Counted from the first letter of the stretch, positions 17,459 through 26,212 are shown. The stretch: DNA of 64,000 bases from Corynebacterium mycetoides (GCF_900103625.1 NZ_LT629700.1:496001-560000), one strand, 5' to 3'. Numbers and translations: made by a program. The notes: generated by a model not told the origin, from the sequence alone.

Positions 17459-19750
17459 ATGGGCAAGTTCGACTGGTTCTGGAAAGCGATGGGGGCCACC
17501 ACCGAGCGCAATGACAAGAAGTCGAGCGGGATCGTGGAACACTCCCGGCAGCTGGCAGGGGACTTTGCCCGCTTCAGTGACGGGGAGCTCGCCGCCGCGG
17601 TGCGCCAGGCCGTCTCGGGGGAGGGGATCGCCGACAAGCCGGCGTTTCTCGCGGGTTTGAACGAGGCTGCGTCGCGCACGCTCGGCATGCGGCCGTTCGA
17701 CGTCCAGAGCAAGGCGGTGCTGCGTCTCCTCGAGGGGGACGTCATCCAAATGGACACCGGCGAGGGCAAGACGCTGGTGGGGGCGATGGCGGCCACGGGC
17801 TTCGCCCTCACGGGCCGGCGCGTGCACCTCATCACGGTGAACAACTACCTCGCGGCGCGCGACGCGGAATGGATGCGCCCTTTGGTCGAGTTCTTTGGGC
17901 TGACCGTGGCGGCGGTCACGGAGGCGTCGACACGCGACGAGCGGGTGGAGGCCTACCGCTGTGACGTGGTCTACGCGCCCGTCGCCGAGGTCGGCTTCGA
18001 CCACCTGCGCGATAACCAGATCACCCGCCGGGAGGACACCGTGCAGGCCCCCGCCGACGTCGCCCTCGTCGACGAGGCCGACAGCGTGCTTATCGACGAA
18101 GCCCTGGTCCCCCTCGTGCTCGCCGGAAGCGTCGGCGCCCAGGAGGCCACCGGCCAGATCACGGAGGCGGTCTCCCACCTCGAGGAGGGCAGGGACTACG
18201 CCATCGACGCCGAGGGCCGCAACGTCTCGCTTACCGACGACGGGGCGCGCGCGATCGAGCGCGCGCTGGGCATCGATTCGCTCTACGACGAGGCGCACGT
18301 CGGCAGCACCCTCGTGCGGGTCAACCTCGCCCTGCACGCGAAAGCCCTGCTCATCCGCGACGTGCACTACATCGTCAACGACGGCAAGGTCTCGCTTGTC
18401 GACGCCTCGCGTGGCCGCGTCGCCGAACTCCAGCGGTGGCCGGACGGGCTGCAGGCGGCGGTAGAGGCCAAGGAGGGACTTAGCGTCTCGGAGGGAGGGC
18501 GGATCCTCGACTCGATCACCCTTCAGGCGCTCATGCGCAGGTACCCCACGGTCTGCGGGATGACCGGCACGGCCGTGGAGGCGACGGAGCAGCTGCGCAC
18601 CTTCTACGGGCTGCACGTCTCCGTGATTGAGCGGGCGACGCCGACGAGGCGCTTCGACGAGGCCGACCGCATCTACGCCACCGCGGCGGAGAAGAACAGG
18701 GCGATCGTGGACGAGATCGCGCACCTGAACTCGCTCGGGCAGCCCGTCCTGGTGGGCACGCACGACGTCGCGGAGTCCGAGCGCCTGGCCGAGGCGTTGA
18801 CCGGCCGCGGCATCGCCGTCAACGTGCTCAACGCCAAAAACGACGCGGAGGAGGCGCGGATCATCGCCGAGGCCGGAGCCGCGGGCAGGGTCACCGTGTC
18901 CACCCAGATGGCGGGCCGCGGCACCGACATTCGCCTCGGCGGCGCGGACGAGACGGAGCGCGATGAGGTGGCGGCGCTGGGCGGGCTCGCCGTCATCGGC
19001 ACGGCGCGGTACCGCACGGCGCGGCTGGACAATCAGCTGCGCGGCCGCGCGGGGCGCCAGGGCGACCCGGGCCTGTCAGTGTTCTTCGTCTCCCTCGAGG
19101 ACGACTTAGTGGTCACCGGCGGGGCCGGCAGCAGCGTGACAGCACACCCGGACGAGGAGGGACTTATCGACGACCCCCAGGTGCGCAGCTACATCGAGCA
19201 TTGCCGCCGGGTGACCGAGGGTCAGCTGCTGGAAATCCACGCCCAGACCTGGAAGTACAACAAACTCCTCGCCGACCACCGGGACATCCTCGACGAGCGC
19301 CGCGTGGCCTTGCTGGACACGCCCGCCGCGTGGGAGGAACTGGCGCGGCGCAGCCCCGCCCGCGCCGCGGAGCTGGACCACCTCCCGGCCGCGGTGCTCG
19401 AGCAGGCGGCGCGCGAGATCATGCTCTACCACCTGGACACGGAGTGGAGCGAGCACCTGGCCTTGATGGATGACGTGCGGGAATCCATCCACCTCCGCGC
19501 GATCGCGCGGGAGACTCCCATTGATGAGTATCACCGGATCGCGGTGCGGGAGTTCAAGGACCTGGCAAACCGGGCGGTGGACAAGGCGGTGGAGACGTTC
19601 AACGAGGTCGACATCGACGCGGGCGGAGCCCACCTCCAGTCGGCCGGGTGGGTCCGCCCCAGCGCGACGTGGACATACATGGTCAGCGACAATCCCTTGT
19701 CGGGCAGTGGAAATTCCTTCATTTCCGGCGTGGCGAGCATGTTCCGCTAA
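17459..19750 (+). CDS. secA2: Accessory preprotein translocase ATPase SecA2
   Basis: This is the second SecA of Corynebacteriales, which drives export of a subset of proteins through SecYEG. NBD1 has Walker A DTGEGKT at residues 99–105 and the DEAD-like LVDEADSVLIDEAL near 203. The CGMTGTA motif and the motor motif STQMAGRGTDIRLGG follow, then QLRGRAGRQGDPG. At 763 residues it is shorter than housekeeping SecA and has no C-terminal zinc-binding CxCx8CH tail. Position upstream of odhI is conserved. GGAAGGA stands 10 nt before the ATG. Confidence 0.94.
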   Translation: MGKFDWFWKAMGATTERNDKKSSGIVEHSRQLAGDFARFSDGELAAAVRQAVSGEGIADKPAFLAGLNEAASRTLGMRPFDVQSKAVLRLLEGDVIQMDTGEGKTLVGAMAATGFALTGRRVHLITVNNYLAARDAEWMRPLVEFFGLTVAAVTEASTRDERVEAYRCDVVYAPVAEVGFDHLRDNQITRREDTVQAPADVALVDEADSVLIDEALVPLVLAGSVGAQEATGQITEAVSHLEEGRDYAIDAEGRNVSLTDDGARAIERALGIDSLYDEAHVGSTLVRVNLALHAKALLIRDVHYIVNDGKVSLVDASRGRVAELQRWPDGLQAAVEAKEGLSVSEGGRILDSITLQALMRRYPTVCGMTGTAVEATEQLRTFYGLHVSVIERATPTRRFDEADRIYATAAEKNRAIVDEIAHLNSLGQPVLVGTHDVAESERLAEALTGRGIAVNVLNAKNDAEEARIIAEAGAAGRVTVSTQMAGRGTDIRLGGADETERDEVAALGGLAVIGTARYRTARLDNQLRGRAGRQGDPGLSVFFVSLEDDLVVTGGAGSSVTAHPDEEGLIDDPQVRSYIEHCRRVTEGQLLEIHAQTWKYNKLLADHRDILDERRVALLDTPAAWEELARRSPARAAELDHLPAAVLEQAAREIMLYHLDTEWSEHLALMDDVRESIHLRAIARETPIDEYHRIAVREFKDLANRAVDKAVETFNEVDIDAGGAHLQSAGWVRPSATWTYMVSDNPLSGSGNSFISGVASMFR

Positions 19751-19805
19751 GCTATCTCTGGTTGCTTGAAGAGTGCTACCTAACCCGCGGCCACGGTGTT
19801 GGCGG

Positions 19806-19811
19806 TACTAT
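19806..19811 (+). promoter_or_regulatory. probable −10 element of odhI
   Basis: TACTAT fits the TAnnnT consensus; transcription would begin near 19818, leaving a leader of about 49 nt ending in AGGAGAGAAG before the odhI ATG. No −35 of note. Confidence 0.45.
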
Positions 19812-19866
19812 GGTTGGCAGTTATTGAGAAATCCGCAGACATTCACAATCAGCGTCAGGAGAGAAG

Positions 19867-20295
19867 ATGACCGAGAACACTGGTGCGCCGGAGACCCAAG
19901 TAGAGACCACTTCGGTCTTTCGCGCAGACTTGCTGAAGGAAATGGAATCCGGCGCTACACCTTCTGCAGCGGCACCTGGTGCGGACAACCTTCCGGAAGG
20001 TGCAGCGCTTCTCGTCGTCAAGCGTGGCCCGAACGCGGGCGCGCGTTTCCTGCTCGATCAGGACACCACCACTGCCGGCCGGCACCCCGAGGCTGACATC
20101 TTCCTCGATGACGTCACGGTCTCGCGTCGTCACGCGGAATTCCGCCACAACGAGGGCTCGTTTGAGGTAGTTGACGTGGGCTCCCTCAACGGCACCTACG
20201 TCAACCGCGAGCCCCGCAACTCCCAGACGCTCGCCGCGGGCGACGAAATCCAGATCGGCAAGTTCCGCCTCGTGTTCATCTCCGAGGACAAGTAA
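19867..20295 (+). CDS. odhI: OdhI/GarA, FHA-domain inhibitor of 2-oxoglutarate dehydrogenase
   Basis: OdhI in its unphosphorylated form binds OdhA and blocks the TCA cycle at 2-oxoglutarate; phosphorylation by PknG and related kinases releases it. The phosphosite motif ETTSVFRADLL is intact with Thr14 and Thr15, the same numbering as in C. glutamicum. The FHA domain covers about 45–135 and keeps GRHPEAD, VSRRHAEF and DVGSLNGTYVN, the phosphothreonine-binding loops. Length is 142 residues. It has a very good ribosome site, AGGAGAGAAG. It lies in the conserved secA2–odhI–MerR–DUF151–MerR order. Confidence 0.96.
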   Translation: MTENTGAPETQVETTSVFRADLLKEMESGATPSAAAPGADNLPEGAALLVVKRGPNAGARFLLDQDTTTAGRHPEADIFLDDVTVSRRHAEFRHNEGSFEVVDVGSLNGTYVNREPRNSQTLAAGDEIQIGKFRLVFISEDK

Positions 20296-20314
20296 GAAAC
20301 AACGCATACCACAT

Positions 20315-20334
20315 ACCTGTAGAGACCTGTAGAG
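20315..20334 (+). repeat. 10-bp tandem duplication after odhI
   Basis: ACCTGTAGAG occurs twice head to tail, followed by ACAG, in the gap between the odhI stop and the GTG of the MerR gene. It may be a chance duplication or a pair of binding half-sites one helical turn apart. Confidence 0.85.
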
Positions 20335-20347
20335 ACAGACGACCACC

Positions 20348-21091
20348 GTGAGCGCAATCCGCAAAACCTCCTCGAACCAGCAGCCGGCCGGCACGACTGC
20401 CAAGGCCGCCAAAACGATGTCTATCGGCGTCGTTTTGGAGCGCCTGCGGGAGGAATTTCCGGACGTTACGGTGTCGAAGATCCGCTTTCTCGAATCCGAG
20501 GGGCTGATCACGCCGCAGCGCACGGCCTCAGGCTACCGCCGGTTCACGGACGCCGACGTGGATCGCCTGCGCTACATTCTGGTGACGCAGCGCGACAATT
20601 ACCTCCCGTTGAAGGTGATCCGCGAGCAGCTTGACGCGATGGACTCCGGCCAGGTAACCGCTATCGTCGCGCCCGCGGAGCACGCGCCGATGGTGTCGCC
20701 GGAAAACTTCCGCGAGCCGGCGGTGACGAAGCTGACGGACGTGGACGTGGCCGAACAGGCGAAGGTGGAAGGCGCCGTCGTCGATCAGTTAATCTCGGTC
20801 GGCATCATCGCCCCTGATTCCGCGGGGCACTTCACTGCGGACGACGTGCGCACCGTCAACTCTGCGGTGGCACTCATGGAGTTCGGGCTCGACGAGCGCC
20901 ATCTGAAGACCCTGCGCACCACCGCCACCCGGCAGGCCGACCTCATCGCACGCGTCACGGAGCCCGTGGCCAAATCCGGCAAGAGCAGCGCGCACGAGAA
21001 GGCCGAGGACATCGGGCAGCAGCTAACGGCGCTCGTGGTCTCGCTCCACGCCTCGCTTGTCAAGAGCGAGCTGCGCAACTACAGCAAGTAG
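20348..21091 (+). CDS. ftsR: MerR-family regulator FtsR
   Basis: This is the homologue of C. glutamicum FtsR (M. tuberculosis Rv1828), a MerR-type regulator reported to activate ftsZ. A polar tail of about 25 residues precedes the MerR winged helix (residues 26–95) with ITPQRTASGYRRFTDADVDRLRYI, the recognition helix and wing. A later all-helical segment (105–235) replaces the ligand domain of classical MerR proteins. Length is 247 residues. The GTG start lies 52 nt after odhI. Confidence 0.88.
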   Translation: MSAIRKTSSNQQPAGTTAKAAKTMSIGVVLERLREEFPDVTVSKIRFLESEGLITPQRTASGYRRFTDADVDRLRYILVTQRDNYLPLKVIREQLDAMDSGQVTAIVAPAEHAPMVSPENFREPAVTKLTDVDVAEQAKVEGAVVDQLISVGIIAPDSAGHFTADDVRTVNSAVALMEFGLDERHLKTLRTTATRQADLIARVTEPVAKSGKSSAHEKAEDIGQQLTALVVSLHASLVKSELRNYSK

Positions 21092-21104
21092 CCGGGGTAT
21101 CACC

Positions 21105-21653
21105 GTGTCTCAGGCGCAACTTCTTGGTGTCTACCCCGTCGGTCCGGAGGAATTTCTCTGCGCCCTCTTCCACGTCGGGGAGGCTTCCCGGTTTCTCCCG
21201 GTGTGGCTCGCCCCCGTGGAAGGTGCACGGCTGCTCGCCCGGCTCAACGGGTGGACGCCGAACCGGCCCCACGCTGTCGATGCCCTTGCCGACCTCGCCC
21301 GAGCTGCCGGGGGCGCCGCGGGCGAAATCGAGCTTTCCGACGTCCACGAGGGCGTCTTCCGCGCGACCCTACGCCTCGGCGACGGCACGGATGTCGACCT
21401 TCGCCCGTCCGACGCTCTGGCGGTTGCGTTGGAGCTCGACCTGCCGGTGGAAGTGACTGAGGACGTGCTCGCCTCGGCGTCCCTGTGGTTGTCTGCGGAC
21501 GACGCGTCCCGCTATTTTGACGTGGATATCGAAACCGGCGCGCCGGACGCCGTGGCGGAGGCGGACTCAGGGTCGGACGCCGAGTTCGAGGCCTTCCTGC
21601 GCCAACTTGGCGCGGCTGATGATGATGAGGACGATGGGGCAGACAAAGCCTAA
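21105..21653 (+). CDS. DUF151 bifunctional-nuclease-family protein
   Basis: This is a 182-residue protein of the DUF151 (bifunctional nuclease) family, homologous to M. tuberculosis Rv1829. The conserved core is LPVWLAPVEGARLLARLNGW in the N-terminal half and VDLRPSDALAVALELDLPVEV, the RPSDA signature, in the middle. The acidic C terminus (DAEFEAFLRQLGAADDDED) is variable. The in vivo role is unknown. GTG 21105 is chosen because it starts the family alignment; GGGG lies upstream. It follows ftsR by 13 nt. Confidence 0.88.
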   Translation: MSQAQLLGVYPVGPEEFLCALFHVGEASRFLPVWLAPVEGARLLARLNGWTPNRPHAVDALADLARAAGGAAGEIELSDVHEGVFRATLRLGDGTDVDLRPSDALAVALELDLPVEVTEDVLASASLWLSADDASRYFDVDIETGAPDAVAEADSGSDAEFEAFLRQLGAADDDEDDGADKA

Positions 21654-21698
21654 ATGTGAAGTTTGGGTTTAGAGTTCGGCGTGTTGCGCTGCCGGGGC

Positions 21699-21735
21699 TT
21701 GACCAATCCCTATGCTTGGCATTTAATGAGCATTA
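21699..21735 (+). promoter_or_regulatory. promoter with TAATG–CATTA dyad before second MerR gene
   Basis: TTGACC (21699–21704) and TTTAAT (21722–21727) are separated by 17 bp, the best −35/−10 pair in the window. An inverted repeat TAATGAGCATTA (21724–21735) covers the −10 and the expected start site and could be an operator. The transcript would carry a leader of about 34 nt to GTG 21768 with GGGAG as ribosome site. Confidence 0.6.
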
Positions 21736-21767
21736 GGCCCACATCAGAACTTCATGGGAGTAATTAC

Positions 21768-22340
21768 GTGAGCAACAACCTTGACACCCCGCTGAACTCG
21801 GCCCAGGAGGGCCCAGTCCAGGAGACCCTGTTCGACGTGGGCCCCTCCGACGAGGTCGGCTACCGTGTCCCCATTGCCTGCCAGGTCGCGGGCATTACCT
21901 ACCGCCAGCTCGACTACTGGGCGCGAACGAACCTGGTGCGGCCGTCGATACGCGGCGCGAAGGGATCCGGCTCCCAACGCCTCTACTCCTTCAAGGACAT
22001 CCTCGTTCTCAAGATTGTGAAGCGCCTGCTGGACACGGGCATCTCCCTGCAGAACATCCGCCTCGCGGTGGACAAGCTGCGGGACCGGGGGGTTAACGAT
22101 ATCGCCGAGATCACGCTCGTGTCCGACGGCACGACCGTCTACGAGTGCCGCAGCAACGAGGAAATCATCGACCTCCTCGGCGGAGGGCAGGGCGTGTTCG
22201 GCATCGCCGTTCCGCAGATCATGCGCGAGCTGACGGGCACGATCTCCTCCTTCCCCTCCGAGCGCGTCGGCGACGAGACGGGCACCGAGGTCGTGTCCAT
22301 CGACGAGCTCGCGGCTCGGCGCCGCCGCAAGTCATCCTAA
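21768..22340 (+). CDS. MerR-family transcriptional regulator (Rv1830-like)
   Basis: This is a 190-residue MerR-type regulator, the second MerR protein of the conserved odhI block and homologous to M. tuberculosis Rv1830. The winged helix covers about 30–100, with VAGITYRQLDYWARTNLVRPS as the DNA-binding helices and GSGSQRLYSFKDILVLKIVKRL after the wing. The C-terminal half (SNEEIIDLLGGGQGVFGIAV) is family-specific. GTG 21768 is chosen because it has a GGGAG ribosome site; ATG 21726 in the same frame lies within the −10 element. Target genes are unknown; it may bind the dyad in its own promoter. Confidence 0.88.
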   Translation: MSNNLDTPLNSAQEGPVQETLFDVGPSDEVGYRVPIACQVAGITYRQLDYWARTNLVRPSIRGAKGSGSQRLYSFKDILVLKIVKRLLDTGISLQNIRLAVDKLRDRGVNDIAEITLVSDGTTVYECRSNEEIIDLLGGGQGVFGIAVPQIMRELTGTISSFPSERVGDETGTEVVSIDELAARRRRKSS

Positions 22341-22354
22341 GACCTCCTAAGACC
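22335..22354 (+). repeat. 10-bp tandem duplication carrying two convergent stop codons
   Basis: TCCTAAGACC occurs twice in a row. The first copy contains the TAA of the MerR gene, and the second contains, on the other strand, the TAG of the vWA gene. Confidence 0.9.
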
Positions 22355-23750
22355 GGGTCAAACCCGCCGCGGCGGCGATCGCCGGTTCGACGTCCCCGGC
22401 GCTCTTGGCAATCGTGGCGGCGGAGCTGACCCGCCGCAGCGCCTCATCCTGCTGACCCTCGCCCACGTGGACAACGGAGACCGTTACATCGGAGCCCGCG
22501 GCTGACGTCACCGCGTCGGCGAACGCCTCGTCGTCTCCGCCGTCGGCGGTCCCCGACGTCACCACGACGATGCGCGCGGGTGCGCCGGGCTCAGCGGTCT
22601 GGCTCACCGCGGCCAGGACGGCCTCGCGCGTCATGGGCTCCCCGCCGGTGAGGAAGCGGTTTACCGATCCCACGACCTCGCCGGCGTCCGATGTCATGGC
22701 CACGTTGCGGCGGTACCCGTTCACCACGCCGGGGTTGAGCGGGGAGGAGTAGTTCCACAGCGCCACCTGGTGCCCCGCGTCGGCGACGCCCTGGGCGGCC
22801 GCCGAGATTCCGCGCTGCGCGCCGTCCATGTAGGGGGCCATCGCGTCGGACGTGTCCAGCAGGAAGAGGGTGTTTGTGGGGCCGCCTTCGGCCACGGCGA
22901 CGCCGTCGTCGGTGTTGTCCGTGATCGCCTCGCCGCCGGTCGGCGACGCCGCGGCCCAGACCATCTCAGAGATCGTCGGCTGCTGCACCCCGTCGCCGTC
23001 GAAACGCGACGCGGCGGACGACGCGAAATCCTGCCCCGCGCGAGATTGCTCCTCGGTGACGGTGTCGCCCTGGGTGAGGGGGATCGCCGCGTAGACTATC
23101 GAGGCGTCGAGCGGGGAAAAGGAATACCCGCCGGGCACATTGCCCTCGGAGGTCGCGATCACATCCGCGGTTCGCGCCGCCTGCTCGAGCCCGGGGACGC
23201 GGTGGTCGGTCAGGGCCTGCACCGCGTCCTGCTCGTTGCCGGCGAGAACGGAGGCAACGAGTGCGCTCGCGGCGGGCTCGTCGTTGACGGGGAACGCCAC
23301 GGCGCCCACCTCGACGGCGGACGCGTCTGGCACCTCGTCCTTCGAGGCGAGGCCGACCTTCTGCGCGTAGACCGGCTTGGGATCGGCGACCGCCGATGTC
23401 CGGTTGCGTTGTGCGAGCTCCTGGTGGGAGACGGGGGTGTTCGGGGCGATATAGACGGCCGCGTCGGCCACGGATTCGACGAGCTGGGGCTGGACGCAGT
23501 AGTCGCGGACGACCGGGTGCGTGTCAGCGTACGCGTCGACAAGCAGCCGGCCGACCGACTCGTCGGTCGCCGCAACGGGAAGACTGAGATCACCCGCCAC
23601 GCACGAGGCGGCCGGCTGCTCGGCGGAGTCCTCGCCGCGGGTCGCGGCGTAGATCCCCGTGGCGCCGATGAGGGCGACGACGGCGACGAGCGCCGCGATG
23701 GCCCTGCCGGAGAGAGCGTAGTTGTTTTTCCCGGATGCGTGGCGTGCCAT
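22347..23750 (-). CDS. membrane-anchored vWA-domain protein
   Basis: This 467-residue protein has an N-terminal signal anchor (AIAALVAVVALIGATGIYAA) and an extracytoplasmic part. Residues 45–260 look like a periplasmic solute-binding fold (PVVRDYCVQPQLVESVADAAVY), and 290–460 form a von Willebrand A domain beginning LFLLDTSDAMAP. The MIDAS motif DxSxS is degenerate (DTSDA) and the later Asp loop reads VVTSGTADGG, so metal binding may be lost or altered. The ligand is unknown. TAAGAT, which includes the TAA stop of the CNNM gene upstream, ends 6 nt before the ATG, fitting a leaderless start. Confidence 0.75.
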   Translation of the reverse strand: MARHASGKNNYALSGRAIAALVAVVALIGATGIYAATRGEDSAEQPAASCVAGDLSLPVAATDESVGRLLVDAYADTHPVVRDYCVQPQLVESVADAAVYIAPNTPVSHQELAQRNRTSAVADPKPVYAQKVGLASKDEVPDASAVEVGAVAFPVNDEPAASALVASVLAGNEQDAVQALTDHRVPGLEQAARTADVIATSEGNVPGGYSFSPLDASIVYAAIPLTQGDTVTEEQSRAGQDFASSAASRFDGDGVQQPTISEMVWAAASPTGGEAITDNTDDGVAVAEGGPTNTLFLLDTSDAMAPYMDGAQRGISAAAQGVADAGHQVALWNYSSPLNPGVVNGYRRNVAMTSDAGEVVGSVNRFLTGGEPMTREAVLAAVSQTAEPGAPARIVVVTSGTADGGDDEAFADAVTSAAGSDVTVSVVHVGEGQQDEALRRVSSAATIAKSAGDVEPAIAAAAGLTRS

Positions 23751-23759
23751 GATTACATC

Positions 23760-24809
23760 TTAAGTCTCGTGCGTCCAGTCCGACACGGTCCCCACGTACT
23801 CCTCGATGATGTCTTCCAGCGCGAGGACACCGACGAGGTCGCCATTGTCCCTGACCTGGGCCATGTGAGCGGAGCGGCGGTGCATGGACGTTAAAGCGTC
23901 ATCGAGCGAGCCTGCGCCGTCGACGATGCTGAGCTGGCGAATCCGCGAGACCGGGACCAGGGGGTCGGCCTCCTCGGACTCCATGAGGTCCAGGATGTCC
24001 TTGACGTGCAGGTACCCCACGAGCGCCCCGTCGGCGCGCTCAACGGGGAAGCGCGAGAACCCCGTCTCCCGCACCGCGCGCTCGATGACGGAGAGCGGGA
24101 TGCCGCGCGCCGAGTAGGGGAGAGTGGTCAGGTGGTCGAGCGGGATCATGACCTCCTGGAGGCTGCGCGACTCAGAGCGAAGTGCTTTGGCCAGGCGGGC
24201 GGTCTCCTCGGCGTCGAGGAGACCCTCGTCGCGCGACTCCATGATCATCGAGGCGAGCTGCTGCTCATCCACGGTTGACTCGAGCTCGTCGCGCTGCTCG
24301 ATGCCGAAAGCCTTCAGCGTGAGGCGGGCGACCTCGTTGAGGAGGCGGATGATCGGGCTGGTGACCTTCACCCACAGCTGCATCGCCGGCATGAGCCACA
24401 GCGCGAGCTGCTCGGGGCCGGCGATGGCGATGTTTTTCGGCACCATCTCGCCGAACAGAATGTGCAGCCATGAGATGATCGCGAGGGCGATGACGAAGGA
24501 CACCGGATGCAGCAGATCCGCCGGAACCCCAAGGGCCATAAACGGCACTTCGATGTAGTGGGCGATGGCCGGCTCGGCGACCTTGCCCAGAATCAGGGAA
24601 CAGACGGTGATGCCGAACTGGGCGCCCGCGAGATAGATCGAGAGGTGCTCAATCGAGTGGAGCACCCGCTCGGCTTCCTTCTTGCCCTGCGCCACCATTG
24701 ATTCGAGCCGGTCGCGTCGCGACGAGACAAGGGCGAACTCCGTGGCCACGAAGAACGCGTTGAGTGCCAGCAGAACGACGATGAGAAGAAGCGCTAGCCA
24801 GATGTTCAT
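23760..24809 (-). CDS. CNNM/DUF21–CBS membrane protein
   Basis: This 349-residue membrane protein of the HlyC/CorC (CNNM) family has a DUF21 transmembrane region of about 1–190 (starting WLALLLIVVLLALNAFFVA) and a CBS pair at about 205–335, but no C-terminal CorC/HlyC domain. Relatives affect Mg2+ or other cation homeostasis rather than haemolysis. Its ATG overlaps the stop of the longer paralogue upstream by 4 nt, so the two are translationally coupled and may work as a hetero-oligomer. Confidence 0.88.
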   Translation of the reverse strand: MNIWLALLLIVVLLALNAFFVATEFALVSSRRDRLESMVAQGKKEAERVLHSIEHLSIYLAGAQFGITVCSLILGKVAEPAIAHYIEVPFMALGVPADLLHPVSFVIALAIISWLHILFGEMVPKNIAIAGPEQLALWLMPAMQLWVKVTSPIIRLLNEVARLTLKAFGIEQRDELESTVDEQQLASMIMESRDEGLLDAEETARLAKALRSESRSLQEVMIPLDHLTTLPYSARGIPLSVIERAVRETGFSRFPVERADGALVGYLHVKDILDLMESEEADPLVPVSRIRQLSIVDGAGSLDDALTSMHRRSAHMAQVRDNGDLVGVLALEDIIEEYVGTVSDWTHET

Positions 24810-26179
24810 GGGCGGGCCTCCTTGGCGGGGATGGGTGTGAGGATGGCCTTGTCAACCCGCCTGTCATCCATCACGGTGACGTGCGCGGTCCAGCGCCCAG
24901 CGTTTCCCGACCCGAAGTCCTCCTGGAAGCCGGCGTCCGTCACCGGGAGGACGACTTTGTCCCCGAGCACAGGCACGCGGCCCAGCGTGGACATGATGAG
25001 GCCGCCCAAGGTCTCGTACGGGCCGTCGGGCGCGGTGTAGCTGAGGCGCTCGCTGAGCTCGTCGAGCCGGACAAGTCCGGAGACCTCCCACGAGGAGCCG
25101 AAGCGCTGGAAGTCTCGCTCGGACTCGCGGTCGTCGTATTCGTCGTACACCTCGCCCAAGAGCTCCTCGACGACGTCCTCGATGGTCACCAGCCCCTGCG
25201 TGCCGCCGTACTCGTCGGCGACCAGCACCACCTGGGAACCCGCGGAACGCACCCGGTTGAGCACGGAGTCGCCGTCGAGCGTGCCCGGAATAAACGGCAC
25301 GGGGCGCGCGAGCTCGCCGAGCTTGGTCGAGTCGCGCAGCGCCTTGTCCACGGAGAAGGCGTCCTTGATGTGGACCACGCCGACGGTGTCATCCAGGTCG
25401 CCGCGGCGGACCGGGAAGCGTGAGTGGCCGGTGGTGCGCGCCAGGGTGATGAGGTCGGCGACCGTGTCGTCGGCGTCGAGGGACTCGATGGTCGAGCGCG
25501 GCGTCATGTAATCCTCCGCGGTAGTCTCCCCGAATTGAAGCGAGCGGTCGATCACACGGGCGGTGTCGGCATCGAAGCTGCCGGCCTCCGCGGAGTTGCG
25601 GACCATGGCACCCAGTTCCTGCCCGGAGCGCGCCGAGGCCAGCTCGTCGGCGGGCTCGAAACCCAGCTTGCGCACGACCCAGTTCGCCGAGTGGTTCAGC
25701 TCCATGATGAACCACTTCAGCGCGACGTTGAACGCGTTGACCGGGGGCACGACGAAGCGGGCGGTGGTCAGCGGGTCAGTAATCGCGATGTTCTTCGGCA
25801 CCAGTTCGCCGAACACCATGGACAAAAAGGTGGCGATGATGAGCGCAAGGACGAGCGCGACTGCGGAGCTGGCGTTGGGGCTCAGGCCCGCGGCGTCGAG
25901 AAGCGGGGTGAAAAACTGGCCCAGAACAGGCTCCGCGAGGAAGCCGGCCGCCAGGGTTGTCACGGTGATTCCCAGCTGGGCGCCGGAGAGGACGAAGGAG
26001 AGGTTGGCGTGATCCCGCGCCACCGCCTTCGCCGTGCGGTCGCCCTTGTCGCGCACGTGCGCCTCGATGGTCGAGCGCTCCAGGCCCGTCATGGCGAACT
26101 CGATGGCCACGAATAAACCGGTCGATGCGGTCAGCGCGATAAACGCCAAAAGCGAGATGATCGATATGAATATGTCCAT
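24806..26179 (-). CDS. CNNM/DUF21–CBS–CorC_HlyC membrane protein
   Basis: This 457-residue paralogue of the adjacent gene has the complete family architecture: DUF21 with four hydrophobic segments (about 1–200), a CBS pair (215–345, with DDTVADLITLARTTGHSRFPV and the GGTQGLVTIEDVVEELLGE motif), and a C-terminal CorC_HlyC domain (about 365–445). It is predicted to take part in Mg2+ or cobalt handling at the inner membrane. It is the first gene of a two-gene operon with the shorter paralogue. No ribosome site is obvious before the ATG. Confidence 0.9.
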   Translation of the reverse strand: MDIFISIISLLAFIALTASTGLFVAIEFAMTGLERSTIEAHVRDKGDRTAKAVARDHANLSFVLSGAQLGITVTTLAAGFLAEPVLGQFFTPLLDAAGLSPNASSAVALVLALIIATFLSMVFGELVPKNIAITDPLTTARFVVPPVNAFNVALKWFIMELNHSANWVVRKLGFEPADELASARSGQELGAMVRNSAEAGSFDADTARVIDRSLQFGETTAEDYMTPRSTIESLDADDTVADLITLARTTGHSRFPVRRGDLDDTVGVVHIKDAFSVDKALRDSTKLGELARPVPFIPGTLDGDSVLNRVRSAGSQVVLVADEYGGTQGLVTIEDVVEELLGEVYDEYDDRESERDFQRFGSSWEVSGLVRLDELSERLSYTAPDGPYETLGGLIMSTLGRVPVLGDKVVLPVTDAGFQEDFGSGNAGRWTAHVTVMDDRRVDKAILTPIPAKEARP

Positions 26180-26212
26180 GTCAGTGGTGACGTGGCGGCA
26201 CCGGGGGTGGTG

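Noticed and set aside
23760..26179. True haemolysins
   Set aside because: The proteins are DUF21–CBS (CNNM/CorC-type) membrane proteins; the haemolysin label in this family is historical and not supported by the sequence.
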